Shown here: piece after piece, positions 39,613 to 49,027 of the stretch
Layout: every line of letters begins with the position of its first letter
Position numbering within the stretch: position 1 is the first letter of the stretch
DNA from: Mycobacterium innocens
GTDB lineage: Bacteria > Actinomycetota > Actinomycetes > Mycobacteriales > Mycobacteriaceae
Length of the DNA stretch: 64,000 bases
Direction of reading: 5' to 3'
Assembly (NCBI RefSeq): GCF_900566055.1
Contig: NZ_UPHQ01000006.1
Location: 114,409-178,408 of the forward strand
Program-made: the position numbers and the translations under genes
The notes under the pieces: model-generated
Told to the model about the DNA's origin: nothing
Seen by the model: only the letters and a program-made list of their open reading frames with translations
Database searches by the model: none

Positions 39613-39929
39613 TGACCACACCGCTGACCCTGTCGACCGAACGCCGCGCCGACGGCAGGCCGGTGCTGATAGCGGTCGGAGAAATCGACATGAGCAACGT
39701 CGACGCCTTTGCCAGCGCGCTGCGCGAGGCCGTGGGCACCGGCGACACGCTCACCGTCGACCTCAGCGCGGTGGAGTACCTGGACAGCAAGGCCATCAAC
39801 GCCCTTTACGTGCACGCCGATCACCTGCACCTGGTCGCGAACTCGCGCATGATGCCGGTCCTGCGAATCAGCGGTCTGACCGAACTGGTCAGCGTCGAGC
39901 CCGCCGAGCCGCCGCCCGCGGCCACCTGA
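39612..39929 (+). CDS. STAS-domain anti-sigma factor antagonist
   Basis: The 105-residue protein has the STAS fold; VDLSAVEYLDSKAINALYVHAD carries the conserved Ser that is phosphorylated in RsbV/SpoIIAA-type antagonists. The start overlaps the stop of the sensor gene (TGATG). The SpoIIE phosphatase and RsbW-like ATPase domains of the neighbouring protein would dephosphorylate and phosphorylate this Ser, as in Bacillus sigma-B or mycobacterial SigF control. M. tuberculosis has no such pair between trmB and Rv0209 to my knowledge. Confidence 0.85.
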   Translation: MTTPLTLSTERRADGRPVLIAVGEIDMSNVDAFASALREAVGTGDTLTVDLSAVEYLDSKAINALYVHADHLHLVANSRMMPVLRISGLTELVSVEPAEPPPAAT

Positions 39930-40070
39930 GCATCATGGAATTCTGCCGGTCCCGACAGCTGATGGTCTTTGGTAACCCAGTAGATGCACTCCCGGCTCGC
40001 GGGTGGCTGGCGGTGCTGGGGCGCAACTGCCACCATTCGGTGTCGGTGTGATGCGACCGGGCGGGGGGCT

Positions 40071-41138
40071 ATGACGGGGCAGGGGTATCGGCTTTTTCGC
40101 GACGAACTGACGCGCCTCGCTGGCCGCACCGGTGACCAGCGGGTGCAACCGATCGCCGCGCGCGTCGCGCAACCGCTGCGGGTGGCGGTCCGCGGGCGCC
40201 CGGGGGCGGGTCGCCGCACGGTGGCGCGTGCCCTGACTGGTGCGGGACTGGCGGTGGCGTCTTCGGCCTTCCCGGCCGGCGTCGCCGACGTGCAGGTGTA
40301 CGTCCTGGCCGAGGCGCTCAAACCCGAGGACCGCGACGCCATAGCCGCCGTCCGTGATGCCCGGCGGCCGCTGGTGGTGGTGCTGAACAAGGCAGATCTG
40401 AGTGGCTTCGGCGGGGCCGGGCCGATGGCCGCGGCGCAGACCCGCTGCGCGCATTTTTCCGCGCTGGTCGGCCTGCCCGTGGTACCGATGATCGGGCTGC
40501 TCGCCGCCGCGGCGTTCGACGATCTCGATGAGGCCTGCTGGCTCGCGCTGCGCGTGCTGGCCGCCCACCCCGACGTCGGGACCTGCCTCGACGGATCCTT
40601 CGACGGCTTCCTGGCGGCGGCGCTCACGGTGCCGATCCCGATGCGGCTGCGGCTGCTGGAGGCCCTCGACCTGTTCGGTGTCGCACTTGGCGTGGCAGCG
40701 GTGCGCCGCGGCGCGGCGCCGGCGGGAGTGCGGGCCCTGCTGCGCCGGGCCAGCGGTGTCGACGCCGTTGTCGCCCAGGTGATGGCCGCCGGCGGCCCTC
40801 CGCGCTACCGCCGCATACTCGAAGCCGTCACGGCACTCGAGGCGATGGCTGTGACGGACGAGCGGATAGCGCGGTGTTTAGCCGGCGACGACATGGTGCT
40901 CGCCCGGATGAGCGCCTCCCTGGACGCGGTGTCCGCGCTGCACCTCGAATCGGAGGACATCGCGTCCGAGGATATGGCCGCGCTGTTGCGGCGGGCGGTG
41001 CGATGGCAGCGTCACCGCAGTTCCCGCGATTGTCGCGCCGGCCGCGTGGACGCCGCCTGCGGAGCCGACATCGTCAGAGGATCGCTTCGGCTCTGGTCGC
41101 GGGCGGGAGGGTCAGTCCAGTCAGGGGAATACGGGTGA
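40071..41138 (+). CDS. GTPase-like protein (Rv0209-like)
   Basis: The 355-residue protein has a P-loop-like VRGRPGAGRRTVARAL (residues about 37-55) and VVVLNKADLSGFG, which is an NKxD guanine-specificity motif. The rest is helical and Ala-rich, with no membrane helix. It overlaps the next gene by GTGA, so the products are coupled. Rv0209 and Rv0210 have no assigned function. The motifs suggest a small-GTPase-type switch pair, possibly membrane-linked through the partner. Confidence 0.8.
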   Translation: MTGQGYRLFRDELTRLAGRTGDQRVQPIAARVAQPLRVAVRGRPGAGRRTVARALTGAGLAVASSAFPAGVADVQVYVLAEALKPEDRDAIAAVRDARRPLVVVLNKADLSGFGGAGPMAAAQTRCAHFSALVGLPVVPMIGLLAAAAFDDLDEACWLALRVLAAHPDVGTCLDGSFDGFLAAALTVPIPMRLRLLEALDLFGVALGVAAVRRGAAPAGVRALLRRASGVDAVVAQVMAAGGPPRYRRILEAVTALEAMAVTDERIARCLAGDDMVLARMSASLDAVSALHLESEDIASEDMAALLRRAVRWQRHRSSRDCRAGRVDAACGADIVRGSLRLWSRAGGSVQSGEYG

Positions 41139-42709
41139 TCGGCGTGGCCCGGGAAGACCCGGCCGCCCGGGTCGACGCACTGGTGGCGGCGATCGGGCCC
41201 AAGGCGGGTCCGCCGGTGATCCAGCGCCGCGACGTGGTCCTGGTGACCGGCCCTTGGCTGGCCGGCGTCAGCAGCGTAGTAGCCGCTCTGCGGCAACGGG
41301 CGCCGCAACATGAGTTCGTCGAACCGCCGGAGCTGGCGCCCGGCGACGCGCCGACCGCGGTGGTGTTCGTGGTCTCCGCCGCGGCCCCGCTGACCGAATC
41401 CGACTGCGCGCTGCTGGATGCCGCCGCCGAGCACACCGACGTGGTGATCGGGGTGGCGTCCAAGGTCGACGTGCACCGCACCTGGCGCGAGGTGCTGGCC
41501 GCGGACCGGGCCACGCTGGCGGCGCGTGCGCCTCGTTACGCCGACGTGCCGTGGGTGGGTGCGGCCGCCGCGCCGCAGCTGGGGCCGCCGCGGATGGACG
41601 ACCTGGTCGCCGTGCTGCTCAGTCGGCTCGCCGATCCGGACATCGCCCGCCGCAACAGGCTGCGTGCCTGGGAATCGCGGCTGCAGACGGTCGCGCAGCG
41701 GTTCCGGCGCGACGCCGAAGGCGCCGGCCGCACGGCGCGGGTGGATGCCTTGCGTGAGGAACGCAGTGCGGCCCTGCGGCAGCGGCGTCAGTCGAGAACA
41801 GAGCACGCCATCGCGCTGCGCGGTCAGGTCCAGCAGGCCCGGGTCCAATTGTCCTACTTTGCCCGCAACCGTTGTTCATCGATACGTGTCGAGCTGCAGG
41901 AGGACATCGCGGTCCTGCCCCGGCGCAAGGTTCCCGAATTCGAAGAGCACACCCGCAGCCGGGTCGCCGGAGCGCTCGCCGAGGTGAGCGAGGCCGTCCA
42001 CCGGAGGCTCGCCGACATGGCACCGGCGCTCAGTGTGCCCGTCGGGCTTCCGCCCGGCGAAACCCTCCCGACGGTCGCCATTGCGGACCCGCCGTTGAAG
42101 TCCCGGCGGTTGGAGACCCGGCTCATGGTGGTGTTGGGTGCCGGCTTCGGCCTGGGTGTGGCACTGACGCTGAGCCGGTTGCTGGCCGGACTGGCACCCC
42201 GGCTCAACCCCTGGCTGACGGGGGCCGGGATCATCGGATGTGTGGCGCTCGGGTTGGTGTTGACGCTGTGGGTGGTCCACACCCGCGCCTTGCTGAGCGA
42301 CCGCGCCGTGCTGGATCGCTGGACGGGTGACGTGATGTCGGCGCTGCGCTCCGCGCTGGACGAACTGGTCGGCGGCCGGGTGCTGGCAGCCGAGTCGCTG
42401 TTGAGCACCGCGCTGAGCGCACGCGACGAGGCCGAGCACGCCCGGGTGGCCCACCAGGTCAGCGTGATCGACGCCGAACTACGCGAACACACCATCGCCG
42501 CGGCGCGAGCCGCCGCACTGCGGGACCGGGAGCTGCCCGCCATTCAAGCCGCGCTCGACGCGGTGCGTAAAGAACTGGGCAAACCGGGTATACCCCCGGT
42601 CGGCACCCGATCGGCGGGCGTCGGCACTGCTGCCAGGCCACCAGCAGCCCCAAAGGCGGCAACAACAGCAAATGGTAAGGATATTGATCCTTCTGAATCG
42701 GTCTTGTGA
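41135..42709 (+). CDS. Membrane-anchored GTPase-like protein (Rv0210-like)
   Basis: The 524-residue protein starts at the GTG in the GTGA overlap at 41135. A degenerate P-loop (LVTGPWLAGVSSVV) and a degenerate specificity motif (ASKVDVHRTW) lie in the N-terminal domain. A charged helical region (residues about 195-290) and two membrane helices (about 330-380: LMVVLGAGFGLGVALTLSRLL; GAGIIGCVALGLVLTLWVV) follow, and then another helical region. Dynamin-like proteins have a broadly similar GTPase-helical-membrane layout, but I cannot show homology. The Rv0209-like protein has the better-preserved GTP motifs. Confidence 0.78.
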   Translation: MIGVAREDPAARVDALVAAIGPKAGPPVIQRRDVVLVTGPWLAGVSSVVAALRQRAPQHEFVEPPELAPGDAPTAVVFVVSAAAPLTESDCALLDAAAEHTDVVIGVASKVDVHRTWREVLAADRATLAARAPRYADVPWVGAAAAPQLGPPRMDDLVAVLLSRLADPDIARRNRLRAWESRLQTVAQRFRRDAEGAGRTARVDALREERSAALRQRRQSRTEHAIALRGQVQQARVQLSYFARNRCSSIRVELQEDIAVLPRRKVPEFEEHTRSRVAGALAEVSEAVHRRLADMAPALSVPVGLPPGETLPTVAIADPPLKSRRLETRLMVVLGAGFGLGVALTLSRLLAGLAPRLNPWLTGAGIIGCVALGLVLTLWVVHTRALLSDRAVLDRWTGDVMSALRSALDELVGGRVLAAESLLSTALSARDEAEHARVAHQVSVIDAELREHTIAAARAAALRDRELPAIQAALDAVRKELGKPGIPPVGTRSAGVGTAARPPAAPKAATTANGKDIDPSESVL

Positions 42710-42887
42710 GGAGGCTTATACCCGCCCTGGCCTTCCGCGACAAGTGATGCACGATAACCTGTATTAATAAGCACCCGGGTCAACAGTCGTGCTAGCAAAC
42801 GCATAAACCGACCCCCTAGATGGATCCCGAAACCGATACCAGCCGACAACTAGCCGCAGATACGCAGCAGAATCTCAGGAGAGTTCG

Positions 42888-44711
42888 ATGACCTCAGCGA
42901 CCATTCCCGGTCTAGACACCGCGCCGACTAATCATCAGGGGTTGCTGTCTTGGGTGGAGGAGGTCGCCGAGCTCACTCAGCCTGACCGGGTTGTCTTCGC
43001 CGACGGCTCAGCGGAAGAGTTCCAGCGGCTCGCCGATCAGTTGGTCGAGGCCGGCACGTTCACCCGGCTCAACCCGGAGAAGTACCCGAACTCGTTCCTG
43101 GCGCTGTCCGACCCGTCGGATGTGGCGCGGGTGGAATCCCGCACCTTCATCTGCTCCGAACGTGAGGTCGACGCCGGCCCCACCAACAACTGGATGGACC
43201 CGGACGAAATGCGGTCCATCATGAAAGACCTGTACCGCGGCTGCATGCGGGGGCGCACCATGTACGTGGTGCCGTTCTGCATGGGCCCGCTCGGTGCCGA
43301 GGACCCCAAGCTCGGCGTGGAGATCACCGACTCCGAATACGTCGTCGTCTCGATGCGCACCATGACCCGCATGGGCAAGGCCGCCCTGGAGAAGATCGGC
43401 GACGACGGGTTCTTCGTCAAGGCGCTGCACTCGGTGGGTGCCCCATTAGAAGCAGGGCAGAAGGACGTGTCGTGGCCCTGCAACGACACCAAGTACATCA
43501 CCCACTTCCCGGAGACCCGTGAGATCTGGAGCTACGGTTCGGGCTACGGCGGCAACGCACTGCTGGGCAAGAAATGCTACTCACTGCGGATCGCCTCGGC
43601 CATGGCCCGTGACGAGGGCTGGCTGGCCGAGCACATGCTGATCCTCAAGCTGATCTCCCCGGAGAACAAGGCCTACTACTTCGCGGCGGCCTTCCCGTCG
43701 GCTTGCGGCAAGACCAACCTGGCGATGCTGCAGCCGACCATCCCGGGTTGGCGCGCCGAGACGCTCGGCGACGACATCGCGTGGATGCGGTTCGGCAAGG
43801 ACGGCCGGCTGTACGCGGTCAATCCCGAGTTCGGGTTCTTCGGGGTGGCGCCCGGCACCAACTGGAAGTCCAATCCCAACGCCATGCGCACCATCGCCGC
43901 GGGCAACACGGTGTTCACCAACGTCGCGCTGACCGATGACGGCGAGGTGTGGTGGGAAGGCCTGGAGGGCGAGCCCGACCACCTGATCGACTGGAAGGGC
44001 AACGACTGGTATATCCGCGAAACGGAAACCAAAGCGGCACACCCGAACTCCCGATACTGCACCCCGATGTCGCAGTGCCCCATCCTGGCGCCCGAATGGG
44101 ACGACCCGCAGGGCGTGCCGATTTCCGGAATCCTGTTCGGCGGTCGCCGCAAGACCACCGTTCCACTGGTCACCGAGGCGCGCGACTGGCAACACGGAGT
44201 GTTCATCGGTGCGACTCTGGGAAGCGAGCAGACCGCCGCCGCCGAGGGCAAGGTCGGCAACGTGCGTCGCGACCCGATGGCCATGCTGCCGTTCCTCGGC
44301 TACAACGTCGGGGGCTACTTCCAGCACTGGATCAACCTGGGCAAGAACGCCGACGAGTCCAAGCTGCCGAAGGTGTTCTTCGTCAACTGGTTCCGCCGCG
44401 GCCACGACGGGCACTTCCTGTGGCCCGGCTTCGGCGAGAACAGCCGGGTATTGAAGTGGATTGTGGAGCGCATCGAGCACCGGGCCGGCGGCCGGACCAC
44501 CCCGATCGGCACCGTCCCCGCCGTCGAGGACTTGGACCTGGACGGGTTGAACGTCGATGTGGCCGATGTGGGCGAGGCGTTGAAGGTCGACCCCCAGGAG
44601 TGGCGCGCGGAGCTGCCGCTTATCGAGGAGTGGCTGGAGTTCGTCGGTGAGAAGTTGCCCACCGGCGTCAAGGACGAGTTCGACGCGCTCAAGGAACGGC
44701 TGGCCGAGTAG
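42888..44711 (+). CDS. pckA: Phosphoenolpyruvate carboxykinase (GTP)
   Basis: The 607-residue PEPCK interconverts oxaloacetate and PEP with GTP/GDP, and is central to gluconeogenesis during growth on lipids. The kinase-1 loop [13 protein letters not shown] carries the reactive Cys273. Other motifs are [25 protein letters not shown] and [12 protein letters not shown]. The ATG is preceded by AGGAGA. In M. tuberculosis it is needed for growth in macrophages. The upstream 178-bp gap carries its promoter, but I identify no specific operator. Confidence 0.97.
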   Translation: MTSATIPGLDTAPTNHQGLLSWVEEVAELTQPDRVVFADGSAEEFQRLADQLVEAGTFTRLNPEKYPNSFLALSDPSDVARVESRTFICSEREVDAGPTNNWMDPDEMRSIMKDLYRGCMRGRTMYVVPFCMGPLGAEDPKLGVEITDSEYVVVSMRTMTRMGKAALEKIGDDGFFVKALHSVGAPLEAGQKDVSWPCNDTKYITHFPETREIWSYGSGYGGNALLGKKCYSLRIASAMARDEGWLAEHMLILKLISPENKAYYFAAAFPSACGKTNLAMLQPTIPGWRAETLGDDIAWMRFGKDGRLYAVNPEFGFFGVAPGTNWKSNPNAMRTIAAGNTVFTNVALTDDGEVWWEGLEGEPDHLIDWKGNDWYIRETETKAAHPNSRYCTPMSQCPILAPEWDDPQGVPISGILFGGRRKTTVPLVTEARDWQHGVFIGATLGSEQTAAAEGKVGNVRRDPMAMLPFLGYNVGGYFQHWINLGKNADESKLPKVFFVNWFRRGHDGHFLWPGFGENSRVLKWIVERIEHRAGGRTTPIGTVPAVEDLDLDGLNVDVADVGEALKVDPQEWRAELPLIEEWLEFVGEKLPTGVKDEFDALKERLAE

Positions 44712-44718
44712 GGGCCGA

Positions 44719-45054
44719 CTAACCCTTCTGCCCGGGTGATCGCGCTGTGTCGCAAATGTCCAGCGTTGCACTCGATTCTCGGTGACCCACCGATCGCAAC
44801 TTCATGCCGATCCGGCCGCGATAGTACGACCAGGGCTGTCGGTGTTCGGGCTGAGTGCCCACCATTTGGTCGAGCAGGTCGGTGGCGTGCAGGGCCAGTA
44901 AGACGTGACGCTCGACGCGCCCTAAGTCGCTGTATGCCCGGAACACGTCATCGCGGCCAGGACGGGGGCCGTCGCCACGGACAGTAATTCAAGTGCCTGG
45001 AGAAGTGCGGCACGGACGTCCCCGCAGGCCCGGTGGATCTGGCGCTCGGCATTC
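44719..45054 (-). pseudogene. Broken minus-strand coding sequence of unknown family
   Basis: Two adjoining minus-strand frames read like one protein: ERQIHRACGDVRAALLQALE ... SVATAPVLAA, then FRAYSDLGRVERHVLLALHA ... TDLLDQMVGTQPEHRQPW, ending QKG. They are joined only if one base is removed near 44946-44950. The second part has good third-position GC and a protein-like composition. I do not recognise the family. The 5' end is unclear because the plus-strand Nfu gene starts at about 45071. Rv0212c (nadR) stands here in M. tuberculosis, but I see no resemblance. Confidence 0.3.
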
Positions 45055-45070
45055 GGCGTGGTTCCCCGAT

Positions 45071-45646
45071 GTGCCCGCGCACTGCGGATGGATCCCCCTG
45101 CACGCCACTGCCACCGGCAATCCGCGGCAACTGCGATGGGTGGCCGCGCCGGACCGGCTGCCACCCCTCGGCATTGTCCAGCACGCACCGGGCAGGCTGG
45201 GCGCGCTACTGAAGAGTGGACTGATCACCGAGATCGTCGTGCGCGCCACCGATATCTTGATCACCGTCGGCACAACCCGTAGCTGGCGCGAGTTGGGAGA
45301 CGATATTCGTACGGCGCTCACCGACGCGCTGGTGGACCCGGCCGGTTGGCGGGTCGAGCAGTCAATGAACTCCGAGGCTCAGTTGACGACGCTCGCGCAG
45401 GAACTGCTCGCCGGTCCGATCGGGGCGCTTGCCAGTTCGCACGGCGGGTCGATTGAACTGGTTTCCGTTGTCGGCCTCAACGTGACGGTGCGGATGTCAG
45501 GAGCCTGCCGCGGATGCCTCGCCGCGAATTCCACGCTTCGCGACAGGCTGCAACGCGAGCTGCGGCGACGATCGGGTATCGAGGTCACCGTTGTCCCGGA
45601 AACCCCTCAGCGGCAGTGGTATTGGGTAAGCAGCTGCGCTCGCTAG
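45071..45646 (+). CDS. Nfu/NifU-type iron-sulfur cluster scaffold-like protein
   Basis: The product is about 191 residues from the GTG at 45071. The N-terminal domain (HATATGNPRQLRWVAAPDRLPPLGIVQHAPGRLGALLKSG) resembles the Nfu/NifU N-terminal domain. The C-terminal NifU domain has SHGGSIELVSVVGLNVTVRM and the cluster-binding CRGC in GACRGCLAANS. Start choice is uncertain because the frame is open back to 44909 and several GTG codons exist. Such two-domain Nfu proteins often sit beside hydrogenase genes in actinobacteria, but none is present here. It is not part of the M. tuberculosis order at this point. Confidence 0.75.
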   Translation: MPAHCGWIPLHATATGNPRQLRWVAAPDRLPPLGIVQHAPGRLGALLKSGLITEIVVRATDILITVGTTRSWRELGDDIRTALTDALVDPAGWRVEQSMNSEAQLTTLAQELLAGPIGALASSHGGSIELVSVVGLNVTVRMSGACRGCLAANSTLRDRLQRELRRRSGIEVTVVPETPQRQWYWVSSCAR

Positions 45647-46013
45647 TCGCCCGTTGAGCGCTGCCGCATCGGGCCGCAACAGCGGCCGCCGATGTCGCTG
45701 CGCGCGAGTTGGTTCCGGCAGTTCGCGAGGCCGCTTCGGGCGTTCAGCATCACGTTCAGATCGCGGCCCAGTTGGCCGCCGAAGACGCTGGCCTTTCCTG
45801 CGGCATTGCTCAGCGACGACGTTCGCCCGTTGCGTCGAGCGCGACGCTGAGATACCCAGCACCGCACGGCCATTCAGTTGACTCAGGGCTTCGGGCCGGA
45901 TCGGTAGAGTCGGTTAGTCGACATCGATGATCGCTGGACAGCGCTCAGGCGGCCGGCACCGGGGGACCGCGCCCCATTGCTCCAGTAACCGGGATGCGAC
46001 GTACAGTCGGCTC
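45647..46013. other. Region without a confident gene between the Nfu-like gene and fadD4
   Basis: In these 367 bp I find no frame with family features. A 76-codon minus-strand frame (45643-45873) has a plausible composition but no recognisable domain. An in-frame ATG at 45927 could extend FadD4 by 29 residues. Confidence 0.4.
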
Positions 46014-47543
46014 ATGCAGATCCGCCAGCACCTCGGCGATGCGCAAAGCGCCAACAAACCGGCAGTCATCCTGCATCCGTCCGGGACCGTCGTCACCTTC
46101 GCGGAGCTGGAAGCCCGAGCCAATCGACTGGCGCACCGATTCCGTCAGGCGGGGCTGCGGGAAGGCGACGTCGTCGCCATTCTGATGGAGAACAACGAGC
46201 ACATCCACGCGGTCATGTGGGCGGCCCGCCGCAGCGGCTTGTACTACGTGCCGATCAACACCCACCTGGCCCCGGCCGAGGCGGCCTACATCGTCGACAA
46301 CAGCAGCGCCAGCGCGATCGTCGGGTCCGCGGCGCTGCGCGAGACCTGCGCTGGTCTGTCCGGCCACCTTCCCGGAGGCCTGCCGGAGCTGCTGATGATC
46401 GCCGACGGCAACCTGGCGGGCTGGGAGCGATACCCGGAATGCGTTGCCGGCCAACCCGGCACACCGATCGACGACGAACTGGAAGGCGACCTGCTGCAGT
46501 ACTCTTCGGGAACCACCGGCCGGCCCAAGGGAATCAAACGCGAATTACCGCATGTCCCTCCGGATCAGGCGCCCGGGATGATGTCGGTGCTGATCGATTA
46601 CTGGATGGACCGCGATTCGGTGTACCTGAGCCCGGCACCGCTCTACCACACCGCACCGTCGGTGTGGTCGATGAGCGCCCAGGCCGGCGGTATCACCACC
46701 GTGGTGATGGAAAAGTTCGATCCCGAGTCGGCGCTCGACGCCATCCAGCGCTACCGGGTGACGCACGGCCAGTTCGTACCGGCGATGTTCACCAGGATGC
46801 TGAAACTGCCTGATTCGGTGCGTAATTCGTACGACATATCCAGCCTGAAGCGGGTGATGCACGCCGCGGCGCCGTGTCCGGTCGAGATCAAGAAGCAGAT
46901 GATGGACTGGTGGGGACCGATCGTCGACGAGTACTACGCGTCCTCCGAAGCCATCGGATCCACGCTGATCACCGCCGAGGATTGGCTGGCGCACCCCGGT
47001 TCGGTCGGCAAGCCGATGCAAGGCGCGGTTCATATCCTGGACCCCGACGGCAACGAGCTCCCGGCGGGCCAGCCGGGTGAGATCTATTTCGAGGGTGGGT
47101 TCTCCTTCGAATACCTCAACGATCCGTCGAAAACCGCTGCGTCGCGCGACAAGCACGGTTGGGTGACGGTGGGCGACATCGGCTATCTCGACGACGAGGG
47201 CTACCTGTATCTGACCGACCGGCGCCATCACATGATCATCTCCGGCGGTGTCAACATCTACCCGCAGGAAACCGAAAACGTATTGGTGACGCACCCGAAA
47301 GTGCTCGACGCCGCGGTTTTCGGTGTTCCCGACGGCGAGATGGGACAGCGGGTGATGGCGGCGGTGCAGACCGTCGACCCGGCGGACGCCACCGAGGAAT
47401 TCGCTGCTGAACTGCTGGCGTGGTTGCGGGATCGCCTGTCGCACTTCAAATGTCCCAAGGCCATCGCTTTCGAGGCGCAGTTGCCGCGCACCGACACTGG
47501 CAAGCTCTACAAGGACGGGCTGATCGAGAAGTATTCGGCCTGA
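46014..47543 (+). CDS. fadD4: Acyl-CoA synthetase FadD4 (Rv0214-like)
   Basis: The 509-residue ANL-superfamily enzyme activates carboxylic acids as acyl-AMP and then as CoA thioester. The AMP-binding loop is YSSGTTGRPKGIKR; the later motifs are YYASSEAIG, GDIGYLDDEGYLYLTDRRHHMIISGG and the C-terminal catalytic Lys region PRTDTGKLYK. I chose ATG 46014 (MQIRQHLGD); an upstream ATG at 45927 would give 538 residues, close to the annotated M. tuberculosis length. It is followed after 3 bp by a crotonase gene. Confidence 0.88.
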   Translation: MQIRQHLGDAQSANKPAVILHPSGTVVTFAELEARANRLAHRFRQAGLREGDVVAILMENNEHIHAVMWAARRSGLYYVPINTHLAPAEAAYIVDNSSASAIVGSAALRETCAGLSGHLPGGLPELLMIADGNLAGWERYPECVAGQPGTPIDDELEGDLLQYSSGTTGRPKGIKRELPHVPPDQAPGMMSVLIDYWMDRDSVYLSPAPLYHTAPSVWSMSAQAGGITTVVMEKFDPESALDAIQRYRVTHGQFVPAMFTRMLKLPDSVRNSYDISSLKRVMHAAAPCPVEIKKQMMDWWGPIVDEYYASSEAIGSTLITAEDWLAHPGSVGKPMQGAVHILDPDGNELPAGQPGEIYFEGGFSFEYLNDPSKTAASRDKHGWVTVGDIGYLDDEGYLYLTDRRHHMIISGGVNIYPQETENVLVTHPKVLDAAVFGVPDGEMGQRVMAAVQTVDPADATEEFAAELLAWLRDRLSHFKCPKAIAFEAQLPRTDTGKLYKDGLIEKYSA

Positions 47544-47546
47544 CCG

Positions 47547-48500
47547 ATGCTGCGTGTAGTCGACCTGTCGAAACCCGCGGATGAGCGGGACGCCGGTGTT
47601 GCCTCGCCACCGGGCGTGATCGTCGCTCACGGCCCGCCTACGGATGAATTCTGGCTGGAGACAGCGACTTTCACGCTGACTGACGAGCCATGTGGCGATC
47701 GCCGGGTGGTCACCGTGGCGTCGGTGCCCGAGGCGTTGGCCGACGTGACGCGGCGCTGCCGACGTTGGCCGCAGGCCAGCGCCATGTGCGACGACGTGCT
47801 GCGTGCTGTGGATCCCGCCGGTGCGACGCTGGCCGGGGTGGTCACCGAATCACTGGCCTATTCGACCCTGCAGGCCGGACCGGAGTTCGCGCGCTGGCTC
47901 GACGATCGCGGCCCGGCCGCCGTTCCGGGCACGGCCGACGCGGTGCTCGTGGGACGCGACGAGGACACCCTGCGGATCCGGTTCAACCGGCCGCAACGAC
48001 ACAATGCGTTTTCCACCGATGTGCGCGCCGCGCTGCTGGAGGCGTTGACCGTCGCCCAGCTGGACCCGTCGGTCACCGGAATCGTGTTGAGCGGCAACGG
48101 CCCATCGTTTTGCAGTGGTGGAGACCTTGCCGAGTTCGGCACTTTTGCCGATCCGGTAAGCGCGCACTTTGCCCGCACCCGGCATAGTCCGGCGCTGGTG
48201 CTCGACGAACTCAGAGCCAGGCTTGGCCGGTCGTGCCGGGCCGAGGTCCACGGGCGGGTGCTCGGCAGCGGGCTGGAGATGGCGGCGTTGTGCGGATGGG
48301 TTGTGGCCCAGCCCGATTCGGTGTTCGGGCTGCCCGAACTGAGCCTCGGGCTGATCCCCGGCGCCGGTGGCACCGTCAGCATCACCCGACGGATCGGACG
48401 CTGGCGCACGGCATATCTGGTGCTCTCCGGCCGAACTATCGACGCCGAGACCGCGCTGGCCTGGGGCCTGGTGGACGCCATCTGGGCGGCCGCCGGCTAG
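47547..48500 (+). CDS. Crotonase-family enzyme with an unusual N-terminal half and missing C-terminus
   Basis: In the 317-residue protein only residues about 137-317 match the crotonase core: RIRFNRPQRHNAF, the oxyanion loop FCSGGDLAEFG, and GLPELSLGLIPGAGGT. The chain stops right after ALAWGLVDAIW, where enoyl-CoA hydratases normally have about 60 more helical residues. The N-terminal 130 residues end in ESLAYSTLQAGPEFARWLDD, which resembles the usual crotonase C-terminal helices. The halves may therefore be circularly permuted. The second acidic catalytic residue is in PELSLGL (Glu). It is 3 bp after fadD4, so it is cotranscribed. Confidence 0.8.
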   Translation: MLRVVDLSKPADERDAGVASPPGVIVAHGPPTDEFWLETATFTLTDEPCGDRRVVTVASVPEALADVTRRCRRWPQASAMCDDVLRAVDPAGATLAGVVTESLAYSTLQAGPEFARWLDDRGPAAVPGTADAVLVGRDEDTLRIRFNRPQRHNAFSTDVRAALLEALTVAQLDPSVTGIVLSGNGPSFCSGGDLAEFGTFADPVSAHFARTRHSPALVLDELRARLGRSCRAEVHGRVLGSGLEMAALCGWVVAQPDSVFGLPELSLGLIPGAGGTVSITRRIGRWRTAYLVLSGRTIDAETALAWGLVDAIWAAAG

Positions 48501-48538
48501 GCGCAGACCTGCTGGCGCGCAACGTTGGAACGCCCCGA

Positions 48539-48946
48539 TCAGTAGCCGGAATACGTGGTGATAGTGGAGGGCATGTTGTGATCGACCGACACGGCCAGCG
48601 CAATCAGGATCACGTAAATCACCCCGACGATCACACCAATGACCGCCCCGGCGATCGCACTGATGATGGCCCACTTCTTGGCGTTGGCGGCTGCGGCCTG
48701 CGCCTCGGCGTAGCGGCCTTGGGCCCACAGCCCGGAGACCTTGGTGGAGTACACGATCGACACGATCCCGAACGGGAGGCAGCACAGGATCGTCGCCAGA
48801 ATCGCCCAGACGAGGTAGTTGTCCGGCTCTGGTGCGTAGCCGGGTTGCGGGGCCGGCCAACCGGGTTGCGGCTGTTGACCCTGCCAGCCCGGCTGCTGGC
48901 CCGGCCACTCCGGGGAACCTCCGTACGGCCCGGGCGGATAACTCAT
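48539..48946 (-). CDS. CD225/dispanin-type small membrane protein
   Basis: The 135-residue protein has a Pro/Gln/Gly-rich N-terminus (repeats of QQPGW and PQPGY type) and then two hydrophobic helices around a CLPFGIVSIVYSTKV segment with a Tyr/Ala-rich loop (AEAQAAAANAKKWAIISAI). This is the CD225/dispanin arrangement. The role is unknown. ATG 48946 has AGGAGGG upstream. It lies between the crotonase and fadE3 genes, on the fadE3 strand, 81 bp downstream of fadE3. Confidence 0.8.
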   Translation of the reverse strand: MSYPPGPYGGSPEWPGQQPGWQGQQPQPGWPAPQPGYAPEPDNYLVWAILATILCCLPFGIVSIVYSTKVSGLWAQGRYAEAQAAAANAKKWAIISAIAGAVIGVIVGVIYVILIALAVSVDHNMPSTITTYSGY

Positions 48947-49027
48947 GGCTGCCCTCCTTTGGTGCCTACCCTTGGCTTCCCTGGGCGAAGTCAGGCAAAT
49001 ATACAGCACCGGCCGCCGACATTTCGG

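Noticed and set aside
45643..45873. A 76-codon minus-strand frame before fadD4
   Set aside because: It has no domain, no clear ribosome site and a weak codon pattern, so it is not called.
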